This document shows positions 9,851 through 18,581 of a DNA stretch of 64,000 nucleotides, one piece after another; within the stretch, counting starts at the first letter, position 1, and each line of letters opens with the position of its first letter. The DNA is taken from assembly GCF_000974365.1 (NCBI RefSeq), contig NZ_BAZW01000001.1, positions 273,448 to 337,447 of the forward strand, in the 5' to 3' direction. The translations under genes and the position numbers were made by a program. Below the pieces are notes generated by a model, which saw only the letters and a list, made by a program, of their open reading frames with translations, searched no databases and was not told where the DNA came from. Source of the DNA: Geofilum rubicundum JCM 15548 (lineage in GTDB: Bacteria; Bacteroidota; Bacteroidia; Bacteroidales; Marinilabiliaceae).

Positions 9851-10021
9851 TCAATCAAATATCCTGTTGAAAAGAATGTAAAGCGCCAGACCACCCACTA
9901 ATAGCAGGGCTGCAATTATTAGAAACAGGTTACTGATCATGCTGGCGAAAGCATAAAAACCCAAAACAACAACGCCTGCGAGTATCAGGAACAGGCCCAA
10001 ATATTTTAACAGTTCTTTCAT
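9851..10021 (-). CDS. Small two-helix membrane protein, 56 residues
   Basis: A short minus-strand frame with an ATG at 10021 and a TGA at 9851-9853. The translated 56 residues begin MKELLKYLGLFLILAG and end LYILFNRIFD. Almost all of it is hydrophobic: one helix at about residues 7-27 and a second at about 32-51, joined by a short FASMISN turn, with charged residues only at the two ends (KE and K at the start, R and D at the end). That pattern is very unlikely to arise by chance in non-coding sequence. I do not recognise the family; small double-helix proteins of this kind are often annotated as membrane-protein hypotheticals in Bacteroidota. It is convergent with trmN6 and divergent from mutS. 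No function can be assigned. Confidence 0.7.
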   Translation of the reverse strand: MKELLKYLGLFLILAGVVVLGFYAFASMISNLFLIIAALLLVGGLALYILFNRIFD

Positions 10022-10153
10022 AGGAATATGGTTTTGATGTTCATCATTTGTCCTAAAAGTACGAAGCAGTTATGATTTTTCAAACTTTTTATCGTTAAAA
10101 GTCCGTTCGGAGTAGATTGTTAAAGCAAAATTTTCTAATCTGTGATTTGGCTT

Positions 10154-10161
10154 TATCTTTG
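10154..10161 (+). promoter_or_regulatory. -7 promoter box for mutS
   Basis: TATCTTTG, an exact TAnnTTTG match 83 bp before the mutS start. No obvious -33 partner. Confidence 0.55.
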
Positions 10162-10244
10162 CATACCAGGGTGCTTTATCCATAAAATGGTCTTTTGGCT
10201 TTTGGAGGCAGAGGCTCCTTTCAATCCTATTATCCTTTTTAAAA

Positions 10245-12860
10245 ATGGGTTCACAAGATACAATAGTGCAAACTCCCCTAATGAAGCAGTACTTCGGGAT
10301 AAAGAATAAATATCCGGATGCCATATTGTTGTTCCGGGTGGGGGATTTTTACGAAACTTTTTCAAATGATGCCATTAAGGTGTCCGGTATTTTAGGAATT
10401 ACACTCACCAAGCGGGCCAATGGTGCAGCGCAATCGGTTGAGCTGGCAGGGTTTCCTCATCACGCTTTGGATACTTATTTGCCTAAATTGGTTCGTGCCG
10501 GTGAAAGAGTGGCTGTATGCGATCAGTTGGAAGATCCCAAGGCTACCAAAAATATCGTCAAGAGAGGTGTTACCGAACTGGTAACACCAGGGGTGTCTAT
10601 CAATGACAACATCCTGGAGCACCGGGAAAATAATTTTTTAGCCGCCGTGCATTTGGAAGCCAAGTACGGGGGTATTGCTTTTCTGGATCTTTCTACCGGG
10701 GAGTTTTTAACCGCGGAGGGTTCTTTTGAACATCTCGATAAATTGTTGTCCGGTTTTAAGCCCAAGGAAGTCTTGTATGAAAAGACCAAGCGCCAGCAGT
10801 TTCAGGAAATATTTGGTACGCGTCATTACAGCTACCCTCTGGAGGATTGGGTTTTTACCGAAGATTCGGCCAAAGACCGTTTGTTGAAGCATTTTGATAC
10901 CAAATCCCTGAAAGGATTTGGTGTTCAAAACCTGAAGAGGGGCATTATCGCCTCAGGTGCCATTTTGCAGTACCTGGATTTGACGCAGCATCATCAGAAT
11001 GCACATATCACCAGTCTGTCCCGAATAGAGGAAGAAAAATATGTGTGGCTCGATAAATTCACCATCCGAAATCTGGAGCTGTTTCAATCGGTGAATGAAG
11101 GGGGGCGATCGTTCATTGATGTGATAGACCGGTCGGTAACACCCATGGGAAGTCGCCTGCTGAAGCGCTGGATGTCGCTGCCTTTGAAAGATGTGCAGCC
11201 CATTAAGGAGCGCCAAACGGCGGTGGAATGTTTTTTCAGGGAGCCGGATTTAAAGGATGCCCTGGAAATGCATCTTCGTCCTGTAGGTGATTTAGAGCGT
11301 TTGGTATCAAAAGTGGCAGCAGGTCGCTTGTCGCCGCGCGAAATGATGCAGCTCCGAAATGCGCTGAATAATATTGGACCCATTAAGCATTACTGCGAGG
11401 AGGCCGATAATGAAGTGCTGAATCATTTGGGGGAGCAACTCAATGCCTGTCCGTCGATACACGACCGCATAGAGCGGGAAATAGAGCCGGATCCGCCGGC
11501 TCAATTGAGTAAAGGCGGGGTTATTCGCCCGGGTGTTTCCACGGAGTTGGATGAGTTACGTGAAATCGCTTTCTCCGGGAAGGATTATTTGAATAATTTG
11601 CAAAAGCGGGAGAGTGAACGGACGGGGATTTCCTCCTTAAAAATCGCCTTTAACAACGTTTTTGGCTATTACATAGAAGTACGCAATACGCACAAGGAAA
11701 AAGTGCCCGAAAACTGGATTCGCAAGCAGACCCTGGTTAGCGCAGAGCGGTACATCACCGAGGAACTGAAGGAGTATGAAACCAAAATTTTGGGCGCTGA
11801 AGAGCGTATTTTAAGCATTGAAACGGAGTTGTATCAGCAGTTGATGAGTGCGGTGGCGGCATTTATTCCAGCCATTCAGTTGAATGCGATGTTGTTGGCG
11901 CGACTGGATTGTCTGATTGGGTTCTCAGTGCTGGCCCGTGAGAATAATTATGTGCGACCGGTGGTGGACGACAGCGATGTGATCGATATCAAGTCGGGCC
12001 GCCACGTAGTGATAGAAAAGCAATTGCCTCCCGGAGAATCTTACATTCCCAATGATGTTTACCTGGATAACAGCAGTCAGCAGATCATCATCATAACAGG
12101 TCCCAACATGGCCGGTAAGAGTGCCTTGCTCAGGCAAACGGCCTTGATCGTATTATTGGCTCAGATGGGTAGTTTTGTGCCGGCAGAATCGGCCCGCATA
12201 GGCGTGGTGGATAAAATTTTCACACGGGTGGGAGCGTCGGACAATATCTCACAGGGAGAATCCACCTTTATGGTAGAGATGAATGAAGCGGCCAGCATTC
12301 TGAATAATATTTCGGACCGCAGTCTGGTCCTTTTTGATGAGCTGGGAAGGGGAACCAGTACCTATGATGGCATTTCCATTGCCTGGAGCATTGTGGAGTA
12401 CATTCACGAAAATAAGAAGGGGCTGGCCAAAACCCTTTTTGCCACACATTACCATGAGTTGAATGAGATGGCCAAAAGCTACAAGCGCTGCAAAAATTAT
12501 AATGTATCGGTTAAAGAGGTGGAGAATAAAGTGATTTTTCTGCGTAAACTGGTCGAAGGAGGCAGCAACCATAGTTTTGGTATTCATGTGGCGCGCATGG
12601 CCGGTATGCCAAAAAGTGTGGTTAAAAGGGCGGATGACATCCTCAAAGAACTCGAGGATACCCACCGTAAGGGGCAGCTTTCTAAGCCTGTTGGGGACCT
12701 GGCCCAACACCGGGAAGGTTTTCAGTTGAGCTTTTTTCAGTTGGACGATCCGGTTCTTAAGCAGATTCGCGATCGGATAGCCGGTTTGGACATCAATAAT
12801 CTGACGCCTATGGATGCCTTGAACCAGCTGAATGAGATAAAAAAGATTGCCGGCTTGTAG
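10245..12860 (+). CDS. mutS: DNA mismatch repair protein MutS
   Basis: Mismatch sensor that, with MutL, starts repair of replication errors. The 871-residue chain has the full MutS1 layout. The N-terminal mismatch-binding domain carries the Phe-x-Glu motif (GDFYETF, about residue 31). Connector, lever and clamp domains follow. The C-terminal ATPase has Walker [14 protein letters not shown] at about 620, Walker [13 protein letters not shown] at about 699 and the FATHYHEL segment. The extreme C-terminus ([20 protein letters not shown]) is the tetramerisation helix region. Length is usual for the family and there is no frame break. The ATG at 10245 is chosen because [17 protein letters not shown] aligns with the usual TPMMxQY start. 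The gene has its own promoter and no close partner. Confidence 0.96.
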   Translation: MGSQDTIVQTPLMKQYFGIKNKYPDAILLFRVGDFYETFSNDAIKVSGILGITLTKRANGAAQSVELAGFPHHALDTYLPKLVRAGERVAVCDQLEDPKATKNIVKRGVTELVTPGVSINDNILEHRENNFLAAVHLEAKYGGIAFLDLSTGEFLTAEGSFEHLDKLLSGFKPKEVLYEKTKRQQFQEIFGTRHYSYPLEDWVFTEDSAKDRLLKHFDTKSLKGFGVQNLKRGIIASGAILQYLDLTQHHQNAHITSLSRIEEEKYVWLDKFTIRNLELFQSVNEGGRSFIDVIDRSVTPMGSRLLKRWMSLPLKDVQPIKERQTAVECFFREPDLKDALEMHLRPVGDLERLVSKVAAGRLSPREMMQLRNALNNIGPIKHYCEEADNEVLNHLGEQLNACPSIHDRIEREIEPDPPAQLSKGGVIRPGVSTELDELREIAFSGKDYLNNLQKRESERTGISSLKIAFNNVFGYYIEVRNTHKEKVPENWIRKQTLVSAERYITEELKEYETKILGAEERILSIETELYQQLMSAVAAFIPAIQLNAMLLARLDCLIGFSVLARENNYVRPVVDDSDVIDIKSGRHVVIEKQLPPGESYIPNDVYLDNSSQQIIIITGPNMAGKSALLRQTALIVLLAQMGSFVPAESARIGVVDKIFTRVGASDNISQGESTFMVEMNEAASILNNISDRSLVLFDELGRGTSTYDGISIAWSIVEYIHENKKGLAKTLFATHYHELNEMAKSYKRCKNYNVSVKEVENKVIFLRKLVEGGSNHSFGIHVARMAGMPKSVVKRADDILKELEDTHRKGQLSKPVGDLAQHREGFQLSFFQLDDPVLKQIRDRIAGLDINNLTPMDALNQLNEIKKIAGL

Positions 12861-12961
12861 TTGGGCGTTTTCTAAGAAATTGATTTTTTTGATGTTATAG
12901 GAATGTGCCCGAAGGCCGCGAAAAAAGGGTGAAAAATTTGTGATTTTTTTGGCCGTTTGTG

Positions 12962-12991
12962 TTTGGGGAAAAGAAAAAAGGCTTATATTTG
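12962..12991 (+). promoter_or_regulatory. Promoter of tRNA-Gly
   Basis: TTTG at 12962-12965 and TATATTTG at 12984-12991, separated by 18 bp: a near-ideal Bacteroidota vegetative promoter, ending 72 bp before the tRNA. Confidence 0.7.
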
Positions 12992-13063
12992 CACCTGCAA
13001 TCGGGAAGGAAACGACAGAGATGCCGAAACGAAGGTGTCAGCCGGATTGCTAACATAAATAAT

Positions 13064-13139
<76 letters not shown>

Positions 13140-13142
13140 CCT

Positions 13143-13187
13143 GAAAAACGAGAGGGCCTGAATTTCCAGGAAATCTCGTTTTTCTTT
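13143..13187 (+). terminator. Terminator-like hairpin between tRNA-Gly and tRNA-Leu
   Basis: GAAAAACGAGA pairs with TCTCGTTTTTC (11 bp), with an inner CCTG/CCAGG-type stem. It begins 3 nt after the encoded CCA. The tRNA-Leu just downstream shows no separate promoter box, so termination may be partial. Confidence 0.7.
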
Positions 13188-13204
13188 CCTTAAAAGCATG
13201 GTCT

Positions 13205-13292
13205 GCCCGGATGGTGGAATTGGTAGACACGCAGGACTTAAAATCCTGTGGCCATTGCGGCCGTGCGGGTTCAATTCCCGCTCCGGGTACCA
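13205..13292 (+). tRNA. tRNA-Leu (TAA)
   Basis: An 88-nt class II tRNA. The acceptor GCCCGGA pairs with TCCGGGT (G-U first pair), the anticodon stem CAGGA/TCCTG encloses a loop with TAA, a long variable arm follows, and the T-loop is TTCAATTC. CCA is encoded. Confidence 0.97.
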
Positions 13293-13296
13293 CTTT

Positions 13297-13334
13297 CAAC
13301 AAAGCCTCTTGATTTTCAGGAGGCTTTGTTGTTT
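13297..13334 (+). terminator. Terminator after tRNA-Leu
   Basis: A perfect 12-bp stem (CAACAAAGCCTC with GAGGCTTTGTTG) followed by TTTGGG. It lies 4 nt after the tRNA. Confidence 0.8.
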
Positions 13335-13383
13335 GGGTGTGATCCCTATTTTACTTATTTTAGCGCTTAAAATGAGGGTGTTC

Positions 13384-13650
13384 ATGGCACAAAAAACAAA
13401 TAAAAAAAGGGCCGTTGTTCAGAAAGGGAGAGATGCTGCCTTAAAGAGACAGCATAAAGTGACCGTTCTTCTTAATGATAAAGAGTTGGAAGCCATCGAG
13501 GTATACTGTAAAAAGTACAAGGTAAAGAGCAAGGCCGGTTTTTTACGCGAGGCGACCCTTCGTACCGTAATGGATCAGTTTTTGGAAGATTATCCGACCC
13601 TTTTTCACAAGCAGGAGCTGGACAGTTTGGTGGTTCGCCATGTGCCATGA
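13384..13650 (+). CDS. Small basic conserved protein, possible ribbon-helix-helix type
   Basis: An 88-residue protein beginning MAQKTNKKRAVVQKGRDAAL. The first 30 residues are rich in Lys/Arg. A segment VTVLLNDKELEAIEVYCKKY is followed by KAGFLREATLRTVMDQFLED. A short strand followed by two helices of this kind is the arrangement of ribbon-helix-helix DNA-binding proteins, but I cannot confirm the fold. The in-frame open stretch upstream runs through the tRNA-Leu and is not coding. An alternative ATG exists at 13372 (MRVFMAQK), but ATG 13384 gives the more natural start. It stands alone between tRNA genes and a convergent flavodoxin gene. Function unknown. Confidence 0.68.
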   Translation: MAQKTNKKRAVVQKGRDAALKRQHKVTVLLNDKELEAIEVYCKKYKVKSKAGFLREATLRTVMDQFLEDYPTLFHKQELDSLVVRHVP

Positions 13651-13679
13651 CCAGGTTTCCTTTCATAACCAAGGCTCAC

Positions 13680-14183
13680 TTATTGTAAAAGCGGGGCAAT
13701 TAATTTTACCCAGTTTTTAAGCCGGTAGTCGGTCAGATCCGGCTCATTGTCTTCGTCCAGTGCCAATCCTACCAAATTATTCCCTTTTGTCGCCCTTGAG
13801 GTCGTGAAATCGTATTCGTCGGCCGACCACTCACCAATAAACTGAACCCCTTTATTCTGGAGTAATTCATGGATTTTTCCCATCCCGTCGCAAAACGAAT
13901 CGGGATAGTTTTGCTGGTCGCCCAGACCAAACAGGGCGATCGTCTTGCCTTCCAGATTTTGTTGTTGCAACAACTCCATAAAAGTATCAAATTCATCCTG
14001 TAAAAGTCCCACACCCCAGGTGGAGGTGCCCAGAATTAAATTCGGGAATTTGGCGATGCTTTCAGGGCTTACGGCGCTGGCTTCCATTAGCTGAGAACCA
14101 GGCAAAAGCAGTTCCAGTTTTTCGGCCACAAAACGGGTATTGCCCAGCGACGAGCCAAATATGATGAGGGTTGATTTTTGCAT
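13680..14183 (-). CDS. fldA: Flavodoxin
   Basis: A 167-residue long-chain flavodoxin, a small FMN protein that carries electrons at low potential, often in place of ferredoxin when iron is short. The phosphate-binding loop is near residues 10-16 (FGSSLGNTRFVAE; the usual TGxT is here SLGNT). The two FMN-flanking loops are recognisable (GTSTWGVG near 54 with the ring-stacking Trp; GLGDQQNYPDSFCDG near 87-101 with Tyr). The ~20-residue insertion in the last strand that marks the long-chain class is present (YDFTTSRATKGNNLVG). It is transcribed alone. The window also encodes a 2[4Fe-4S] ferredoxin at 61508-61675, a natural alternative carrier. Confidence 0.93.
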   Translation of the reverse strand: MQKSTLIIFGSSLGNTRFVAEKLELLLPGSQLMEASAVSPESIAKFPNLILGTSTWGVGLLQDEFDTFMELLQQQNLEGKTIALFGLGDQQNYPDSFCDGMGKIHELLQNKGVQFIGEWSADEYDFTTSRATKGNNLVGLALDEDNEPDLTDYRLKNWVKLIAPLLQ

Positions 14184-14311
14184 GGTTTTTTCGTGTTGTT
14201 TTATGACTAAGGAACAAAACAGAGGTGGAAGAGTTCATCGCAGGCGGCTATGAAGCGGACTATTATCGGCCAATTGTTTCGTGGATGAAATATGGAGCAG
14301 TGTGGAACCAA

Positions 14312-14944
14312 TTACTTTTTCCGTATTAGAAGCAGACCGTCCCGTAGAGGTAAAATGGTCTTTTCCACGCGGGGGTCGTTTTTAACGAGGTCGTTAAAAT
14401 CCATGATGCCTTTGGTGTAGGCGTCATCCGGCATGTTGGCCTGTGCCACTTTTCCGCCCCATAAAATATTGTCCGCCAAGATGTGTCCACCCGCATTTAA
14501 GAGTGGGAATACGGCTTCGTAATAGTCCGGGTACTGTCGTTTATCCCCATCTATAAACACCAGGTCAAAAGTAGTGGGGAGTTGCGGTATGATTTCAAGG
14601 GCATTGCCAATGTGCAGGGTGATCTGGTGTTCAACACCGGCTTTCTTGATAAAGGACCTTATGAGTTGTTCCAGTTCATCGTTGATTTCGATGGTGTGAA
14701 TGTGACCGTCCTGCTCCATCCCCCTGACCATGCTGATGGCTGAATATCCTGTAAAAGTGCCTATTTCCAAAATATCTTTGGGTTGAACCATGCGGCAGAT
14801 CATCTTCAGCAGGGAGCCTTGCAGGTGTCCGGAAATCATTCTGGGACGCAGCACATGTAAGTGGGTGTATCGATCCAGTTCCCGAAGAATGGCTTCTTCA
14901 TCATCGATGTGATCCAGTATGTATTTTTCCAGGTCTAAGTCCAT
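14312..14944 (-). CDS. SAM-dependent O-methyltransferase (caffeoyl-CoA OMT-like)
   Basis: A 210-residue class I methyltransferase of the metal-dependent catechol/caffeoyl-CoA O-methyltransferase family. The AdoMet motif is DILEIGTFTGYSAISM (about residues 60-75). The acidic ribose-binding turn follows (IHTIEINDEL), then LVFIDGDKRQYPDYY with the metal-binding Asp (about 130-145). The segment HILADNILWGGKV carries the second metal ligand region. Natural substrates of the bacterial relatives are mostly unknown; tRNA hydroxyuridine methylation (TrmR-like) is one possibility. Its ATG shares one base with the TGA of the upstream M16 peptidase gene (TGATG), so the two are almost certainly translationally coupled. 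Confidence 0.85.
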   Translation of the reverse strand: MDLDLEKYILDHIDDEEAILRELDRYTHLHVLRPRMISGHLQGSLLKMICRMVQPKDILEIGTFTGYSAISMVRGMEQDGHIHTIEINDELEQLIRSFIKKAGVEHQITLHIGNALEIIPQLPTTFDLVFIDGDKRQYPDYYEAVFPLLNAGGHILADNILWGGKVAQANMPDDAYTKGIMDFNDLVKNDPRVEKTILPLRDGLLLIRKK

Positions 14945-16170
14945 CAGCTTTGCCGGTAAATGAGGTAAGACAATAGAGCGGGGTCAAAAACTTCGTTGGC
15001 AATGTGCATGAGGTCTTCCGAAGTGATGCTGTCAATTTTTTGGTAGGTTTCTTCCAGGGAGTCCACCTTGTTGTACATCATGTAGCTTTTACCAATGGAC
15101 AGCATCAGGTTTTCCCGGTTTTCGTTGGCGATGGTGATTTGACCCTTTAGTTGTCGCACGGCATTGTGCAATTGCAGTTTGCCCAACCTGGTTTCTCTCA
15201 GTCTTTTGAGTTCCCGGTGGACAATGCGCAGACTTCTGTTGATGTTTTCTTCATCGGTGCCAAAGTAAATGCAGAAAATGCCGGTGCCATAATAGGGTGT
15301 GTAGATGGATTCAATGTTATAGGCAATGCCGTTTTTTTCCCGCAGCGCCATGTTAAGGCGACTGTTCATGCCCGGACCACCAATGATGTTGTTCAGCAGT
15401 AACAGGCCGAATCTTTTCGGATGGTCCAGATCGTAAGCCACATTTCCCAGCACGATATGACTTTGAAAGGTGTCCATCTTTTTGTCCATACTCCTGGGTT
15501 GGTAGGGCAGGGTGATTGGTCTTTTTTGGGTTCTGTGGTTGGCCGGTACATCTTTGAAGTATTTGGAGGCTATCCGCAGTACTTTGGCCGGCTCCATTTG
15601 TCCCACCGAGCAAATAACCATCTGGTCGGTATGGTAATTGTTGCGGATAAACTTTTTGATGTCTTTTTGTTCAAAGGTGGTCAGCATTTCCGGTGTTCCG
15701 AGAATGTTTCGCCCCATCGGGTCCTTGTTGAAAATGAGCTCTTCAAAATCGTCGATGATGAGCTCCGAAGGGTTGTCCTTGTAGGAATTGATTTCATCAA
15801 TGATGACCTCCTTCTCCTTTTCCAGTTCTTTAGCCGGAAAAGTGGAGTTGAAAGTAATGTCGTGCAACAATTCCAGCGCCCGGTCATAGTCCTGCATCAA
15901 AAACGAGGCATAAATACAGGTTTCTTCTTTGGTGGTATAAGCATTAAGCTCTCCGCCCACATCATCAATGCGACTTAGAATGTGGTAGGTTTTCCTTTTT
16001 TGGGTGCCTTTAAAAATGACGTGCTCAATAAAGTGGGCCATCCCGTGTTCGCTCTCCTTTTCGTCGCGCGATCCGGTATTAATCATGAGGCCACAATGCC
16101 CCACCGGTGACAGTGTCTTGTGATGAATCAGCCTGATTCCGTTGGGAAAAGTATGTGTAAATAGCTCCAT
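14944..16170 (-). CDS. M16-family zinc peptidase
   Basis: A 408-residue processing-peptidase-like protein. The inverted zinc motif HxxEH is at residues 46-50 (HFIEH), with the third ligand Glu in the following helix region (ELNAYTTKEETCIYASF, about 74-90). The C-terminal half is the inactive M16 repeat, with the GPGMNSRLNMALREKNG segment near 270. M16 enzymes degrade or trim peptides; related two-domain proteins work in the cytoplasm or the periplasm. No signal peptide is visible, so cytoplasmic action is inferred. It leads a two-gene operon with the O-methyltransferase, and a -7 box lies 24 bp upstream of its ATG. Confidence 0.92.
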   Translation of the reverse strand: MELFTHTFPNGIRLIHHKTLSPVGHCGLMINTGSRDEKESEHGMAHFIEHVIFKGTQKRKTYHILSRIDDVGGELNAYTTKEETCIYASFLMQDYDRALELLHDITFNSTFPAKELEKEKEVIIDEINSYKDNPSELIIDDFEELIFNKDPMGRNILGTPEMLTTFEQKDIKKFIRNNYHTDQMVICSVGQMEPAKVLRIASKYFKDVPANHRTQKRPITLPYQPRSMDKKMDTFQSHIVLGNVAYDLDHPKRFGLLLLNNIIGGPGMNSRLNMALREKNGIAYNIESIYTPYYGTGIFCIYFGTDEENINRSLRIVHRELKRLRETRLGKLQLHNAVRQLKGQITIANENRENLMLSIGKSYMMYNKVDSLEETYQKIDSITSEDLMHIANEVFDPALLSYLIYRQS

Positions 16171-16193
16171 TTAATCGATTTCAAAATCAACTA

Positions 16194-16201
16194 CAAAAGT
16201 A
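16194..16201 (-). promoter_or_regulatory. -7 promoter box for the M16 peptidase operon
   Basis: CAAAAGTA on the plus strand reads TACTTTTG on the minus strand, an exact TAnnTTTG match 24 bp before the start codon. Confidence 0.6.
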
Positions 16202-16290
16202 TAAAACCTAGCGGAATAAACGCGCTTAAACCGGAACGATCTCCAGGGCCGGGGTTTCCACCCAAAAAAAATAGGAAGCCCTGCGTTTTT

Positions 16291-16311
16291 GAGGGCGGTC
16301 CACTCGCCCTC
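16291..16311. other. Hairpin in the gap before the tRNA-Phe genes
   Basis: In the ~320-bp gap 16171-16489 I see a perfect 7-bp stem (GAGGGCG with CGCCCTC, 7-nt loop), more GC-rich than its surroundings, besides the two flanking promoters. The 77-codon minus-strand frame that crosses it looks non-coding. No other feature is visible. Confidence 0.35.
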
Positions 16312-16442
16312 GGCTCCCTGCTTTTGTGGGGATGCCTGTTTTTGAAAAGAAAGTTGCGGTTATAACTCTTTGAGAATTTGATGAGTAAACCCATACCGAA
16401 AGTCTGCACCAAGTTTGAGAGCAATATTTTTCATCTCAGCAT

Positions 16443-16472
16443 TTTGAAGAAAGAAATCTTTCCGTATATTTG
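16443..16472 (+). promoter_or_regulatory. Promoter of tRNA-Phe copy 1
   Basis: TTTG at 16443-16446, an 18-bp spacer and TATATTTG at 16465-16472, ending 17 bp before the tRNA. Confidence 0.75.
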
Positions 16473-16489
16473 CACCGCGTTTTCAAAGA

Positions 16490-16562
16490 GGTACCATAGC
16501 TCAGTTGGTAGAGCAATGGACTGAAAATCCATGTGTCCCTGGTTCGATTCCAGGTGGTACCA
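16490..16562 (+). tRNA. tRNA-Phe (GAA), copy 1
   Basis: A 73-nt cloverleaf: acceptor GGTACCA/TGGTACC, D-arm AGCTCAGTTGGTAGAGC, anticodon loop CTGAAAA with GAA, T-arm CCTGG TTCGATT CCAGG, discriminator A. CCA is not encoded (next bases CAA). It is identical over its full length to copy 2, 129 bp downstream. Confidence 0.97.
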
Positions 16563-16564
16563 CA

Positions 16565-16592
16565 AGTCATTCATTGTTCATGACTGTTTTTT
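16565..16592 (+). terminator. Terminator after tRNA-Phe copy 1
   Basis: AGTCAT pairs with ATGACT around a 9-nt loop, followed by GTTTTTT. Confidence 0.65.
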
Positions 16593-16658
16593 GAAGGTGA
16601 TATTTTGAAAGGTTTTGCCAACAAAGATTGGAAGGGTTAAATGATTCCGGAGTAATGT

Positions 16659-16666
16659 TATTTTTG
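16659..16666 (+). promoter_or_regulatory. -7 promoter box of tRNA-Phe copy 2
   Basis: TATTTTTG, an exact -7 match 25 bp before the second tRNA. With the terminator upstream, the second copy appears to be its own unit. Confidence 0.6.
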
Positions 16667-16691
16667 CTCCTTAAACTTAAAAGTAACGACG

Positions 16692-16764
16692 GGTACCATA
16701 GCTCAGTTGGTAGAGCAATGGACTGAAAATCCATGTGTCCCTGGTTCGATTCCAGGTGGTACCA
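16692..16764 (+). tRNA. tRNA-Phe (GAA), copy 2
   Basis: The same 73-nt sequence as copy 1, anticodon GAA, CCA not encoded (next bases CCC). The flanks on both sides differ from copy 1, so only the mature tRNA is shared. Confidence 0.97.
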
Positions 16765-16767
16765 CCC

Positions 16768-16800
16768 ACAAAGCCGGCTTTTTGCCGGCTTTGTTGTTTT
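16768..16800 (+). terminator. Terminator after tRNA-Phe copy 2
   Basis: A perfect 11-bp stem (ACAAAGCCGGC with GCCGGCTTTGT, T5 loop) followed by TGTTTT. Confidence 0.9.
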
Positions 16801-16835
16801 ACTACAGTTTCTTAGATTGATTAACACTTTGATGC

Positions 16836-16865
16836 TTTGATTTTGAGCATTTTTGGGTACTTTTG
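16836..16865 (+). promoter_or_regulatory. Promoter of gpmI
   Basis: TTTG at 16836-16839, 18-bp spacer, TACTTTTG at 16858-16865. The leader to the gpmI ATG would be about 108 nt. Confidence 0.7.
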
Positions 16866-16979
16866 CAGGGCGTTTATGCCCCAGAAGATTAGGGCTTTGT
16901 CCTGTTTCTGATTTTGACCATAAACATAAGTGCTTTGGTGCTGTTTATTCAATAAAAAATATATATAATATCTCTTCTT

Positions 16980-18505
16980 ATGGGTAAGAAAACAATATTG
17001 GTAATTTTAGACGGTTGGGGGTACGGAAACAAGTCCGACTCCGATATCGTTTACAAAGGTGATACGCCTTATTTTGACAGCCTTGTGGCTCAATATCCCA
17101 ATTCTCAGCTTCAGGCTTCAGGTGAAAATGTGGGCTTGCCGGATGGACAAATGGGTAACTCGGAAGTGGGTCACTTGAATATTGGGGCCGGACGTGTGGT
17201 TTATCAGGATTTGGTAAAAATCAATCTGGCCATTCGTGACCATTCCATCGCACAGAATCCGGAATTGGTTAAAGCTCTGGCCTATGCCAAAGAAAACAAT
17301 AAGCAGGTTCACTTTCTAGGTCTGGTTTCCAAAGGGGGCGTACACAGCAGTCAGGAGCATTTGTATAAGTTGACCGACGTGGCAACAGAGGCTGGTGTTG
17401 AAAAGGTTTTCGTACATGCCTTCATGGATGGTCGTGATACCGATCCCAGAAGCGGAAAAGGCTATCTGAACGAGTTGGTGAAGCATATTCAAGGGAATAA
17501 CGCCGAAATAGCTTCTGTTATTGGTCGCTACTATGCCATGGACCGCGACAAGCGGTGGGATCGCGTTAAACTGGCCTATGATTTAATGGTCAAAGGGGTG
17601 GGTGAAGCCACCGGGGATGTTGTCGGGGCCATTCAGCAGTCGTACGACAACGGGGTAACCGATGAGTTTATCAAGCCCATTGTGAATGTGGATGCCAGCG
17701 GACAGCCGGTGGGTTCCATTCAGGAAGGGGATGTTATTATCTTCTTTAATTTCCGCAACGACAGGGCCCGTGAGATTACCGAGGTGCTCACCCAACGGGA
17801 TATGCCCGAAGAGGGCATGCACACCCTTCCCTTGTACTATTGTACCATGACACCCTACGATGCTACTTATAAAGGCATGCATGTGTTGTTCGACAAAGAC
17901 AATGTGAGCCGTACTTTGGGTGAAGTGGTGGCGGCCAACGGATTGGCGCAGTTGCGCATGGCCGAGACGGAGAAATATGCCCATGTTACTTTCTTTTTCT
18001 CCGGTGGACGTGAAGAAGTTTTTGCCAAAGAAGAGCGCATCCTGGTCAATTCACCCAAGGTAGCTACCTATGATTTACAACCTGAGATGAGTGCCTTTGA
18101 GGTGAAAGATAAAATGGTGGCCGAATTGAAAAAGCAAAAGTTTGATTTCATTGCTTTGAATTTTGCCAATGGTGATATGGTGGGACACACCGGTGATTAT
18201 CAGGCCATATTGAAAGCGGTGAAAGCGGTCGATGAATGTCTGAAGGATGTGGTTGAAACGGCCAGGGAGAATGGCTACGAAGCCATTATTATTGCCGATC
18301 ATGCAATGCCGACAACGCAGTCAATCCCGATGGTTCGCCGAATACGGCTCACTCCTTGAATCCTGTGCCTTTTATTTGGGTGACAGATCGCAAAGGAGAG
18401 GTGCAGGATGGTATCCTGGCCGATGTGGCGCCTTCTATTCTAACGCTCATGGGCATTGAAAAACCGGTTGAGATGACCGGAAAGAGTTTGATAGCCTTGG
18501 CGTAA
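16980..18505 (+). CDS. gpmI: 2,3-bisphosphoglycerate-independent phosphoglycerate mutase, one frame break
   Basis: Interconverts 3- and 2-phosphoglycerate in glycolysis and gluconeogenesis, using two Mn2+ and a phosphoserine. The N-terminal metal/phosphatase part has [10 protein letters not shown] (Asp ligand, about residue 12) and the catalytic serine in [17 protein letters not shown] (about 58-62). The transferase domain follows, with [12 protein letters not shown]. The frame stops at 18359 just after ADHA. Adding one G at 18302-18305 restores the conserved metal motif DHGNAD and then [17 protein letters not shown], through to a TAA at 18503-18505. The repaired protein has 508 residues, the usual size. 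Because the break destroys a catalytic motif of a central enzyme while the remaining ~65 codons downstream are intact, I treat it as a sequence error. A terminator follows. Confidence 0.93.
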
Positions 18506-18527
18506 TGGAATAAAAATGATTTCTTTG

Positions 18528-18563
18528 TGCAGCAATTTCCTGGTGGAATTGCTGCATTTTTTT
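18528..18563 (+). terminator. Terminator after gpmI
   Basis: TGCAGCAATTtCC pairs with GGAATTGCTGCA, followed by seven T. It ends 19 bp before the next start codon. Confidence 0.85.
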
Positions 18564-18581
18564 GATGATAAAAACTGAGCG

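Noticed and set aside
15421..15978. Long plus-strand frame (185 codons) antisense to the M16 peptidase gene
   Set aside because: It is the shadow of a clear protease gene and shows no recognisable motif.
16191..16424. 77-codon minus-strand frame between the M16 peptidase and tRNA-Phe
   Set aside because: Composition is not protein-like, it includes a hairpin and ends beside the peptidase promoter; no family recognised.
16567..16827. 86-codon minus-strand frame over tRNA-Phe copy 2
   Set aside because: It is an antisense reading of the tRNA (HLESNQGHMDFQSIALPTEL) and of the terminator.
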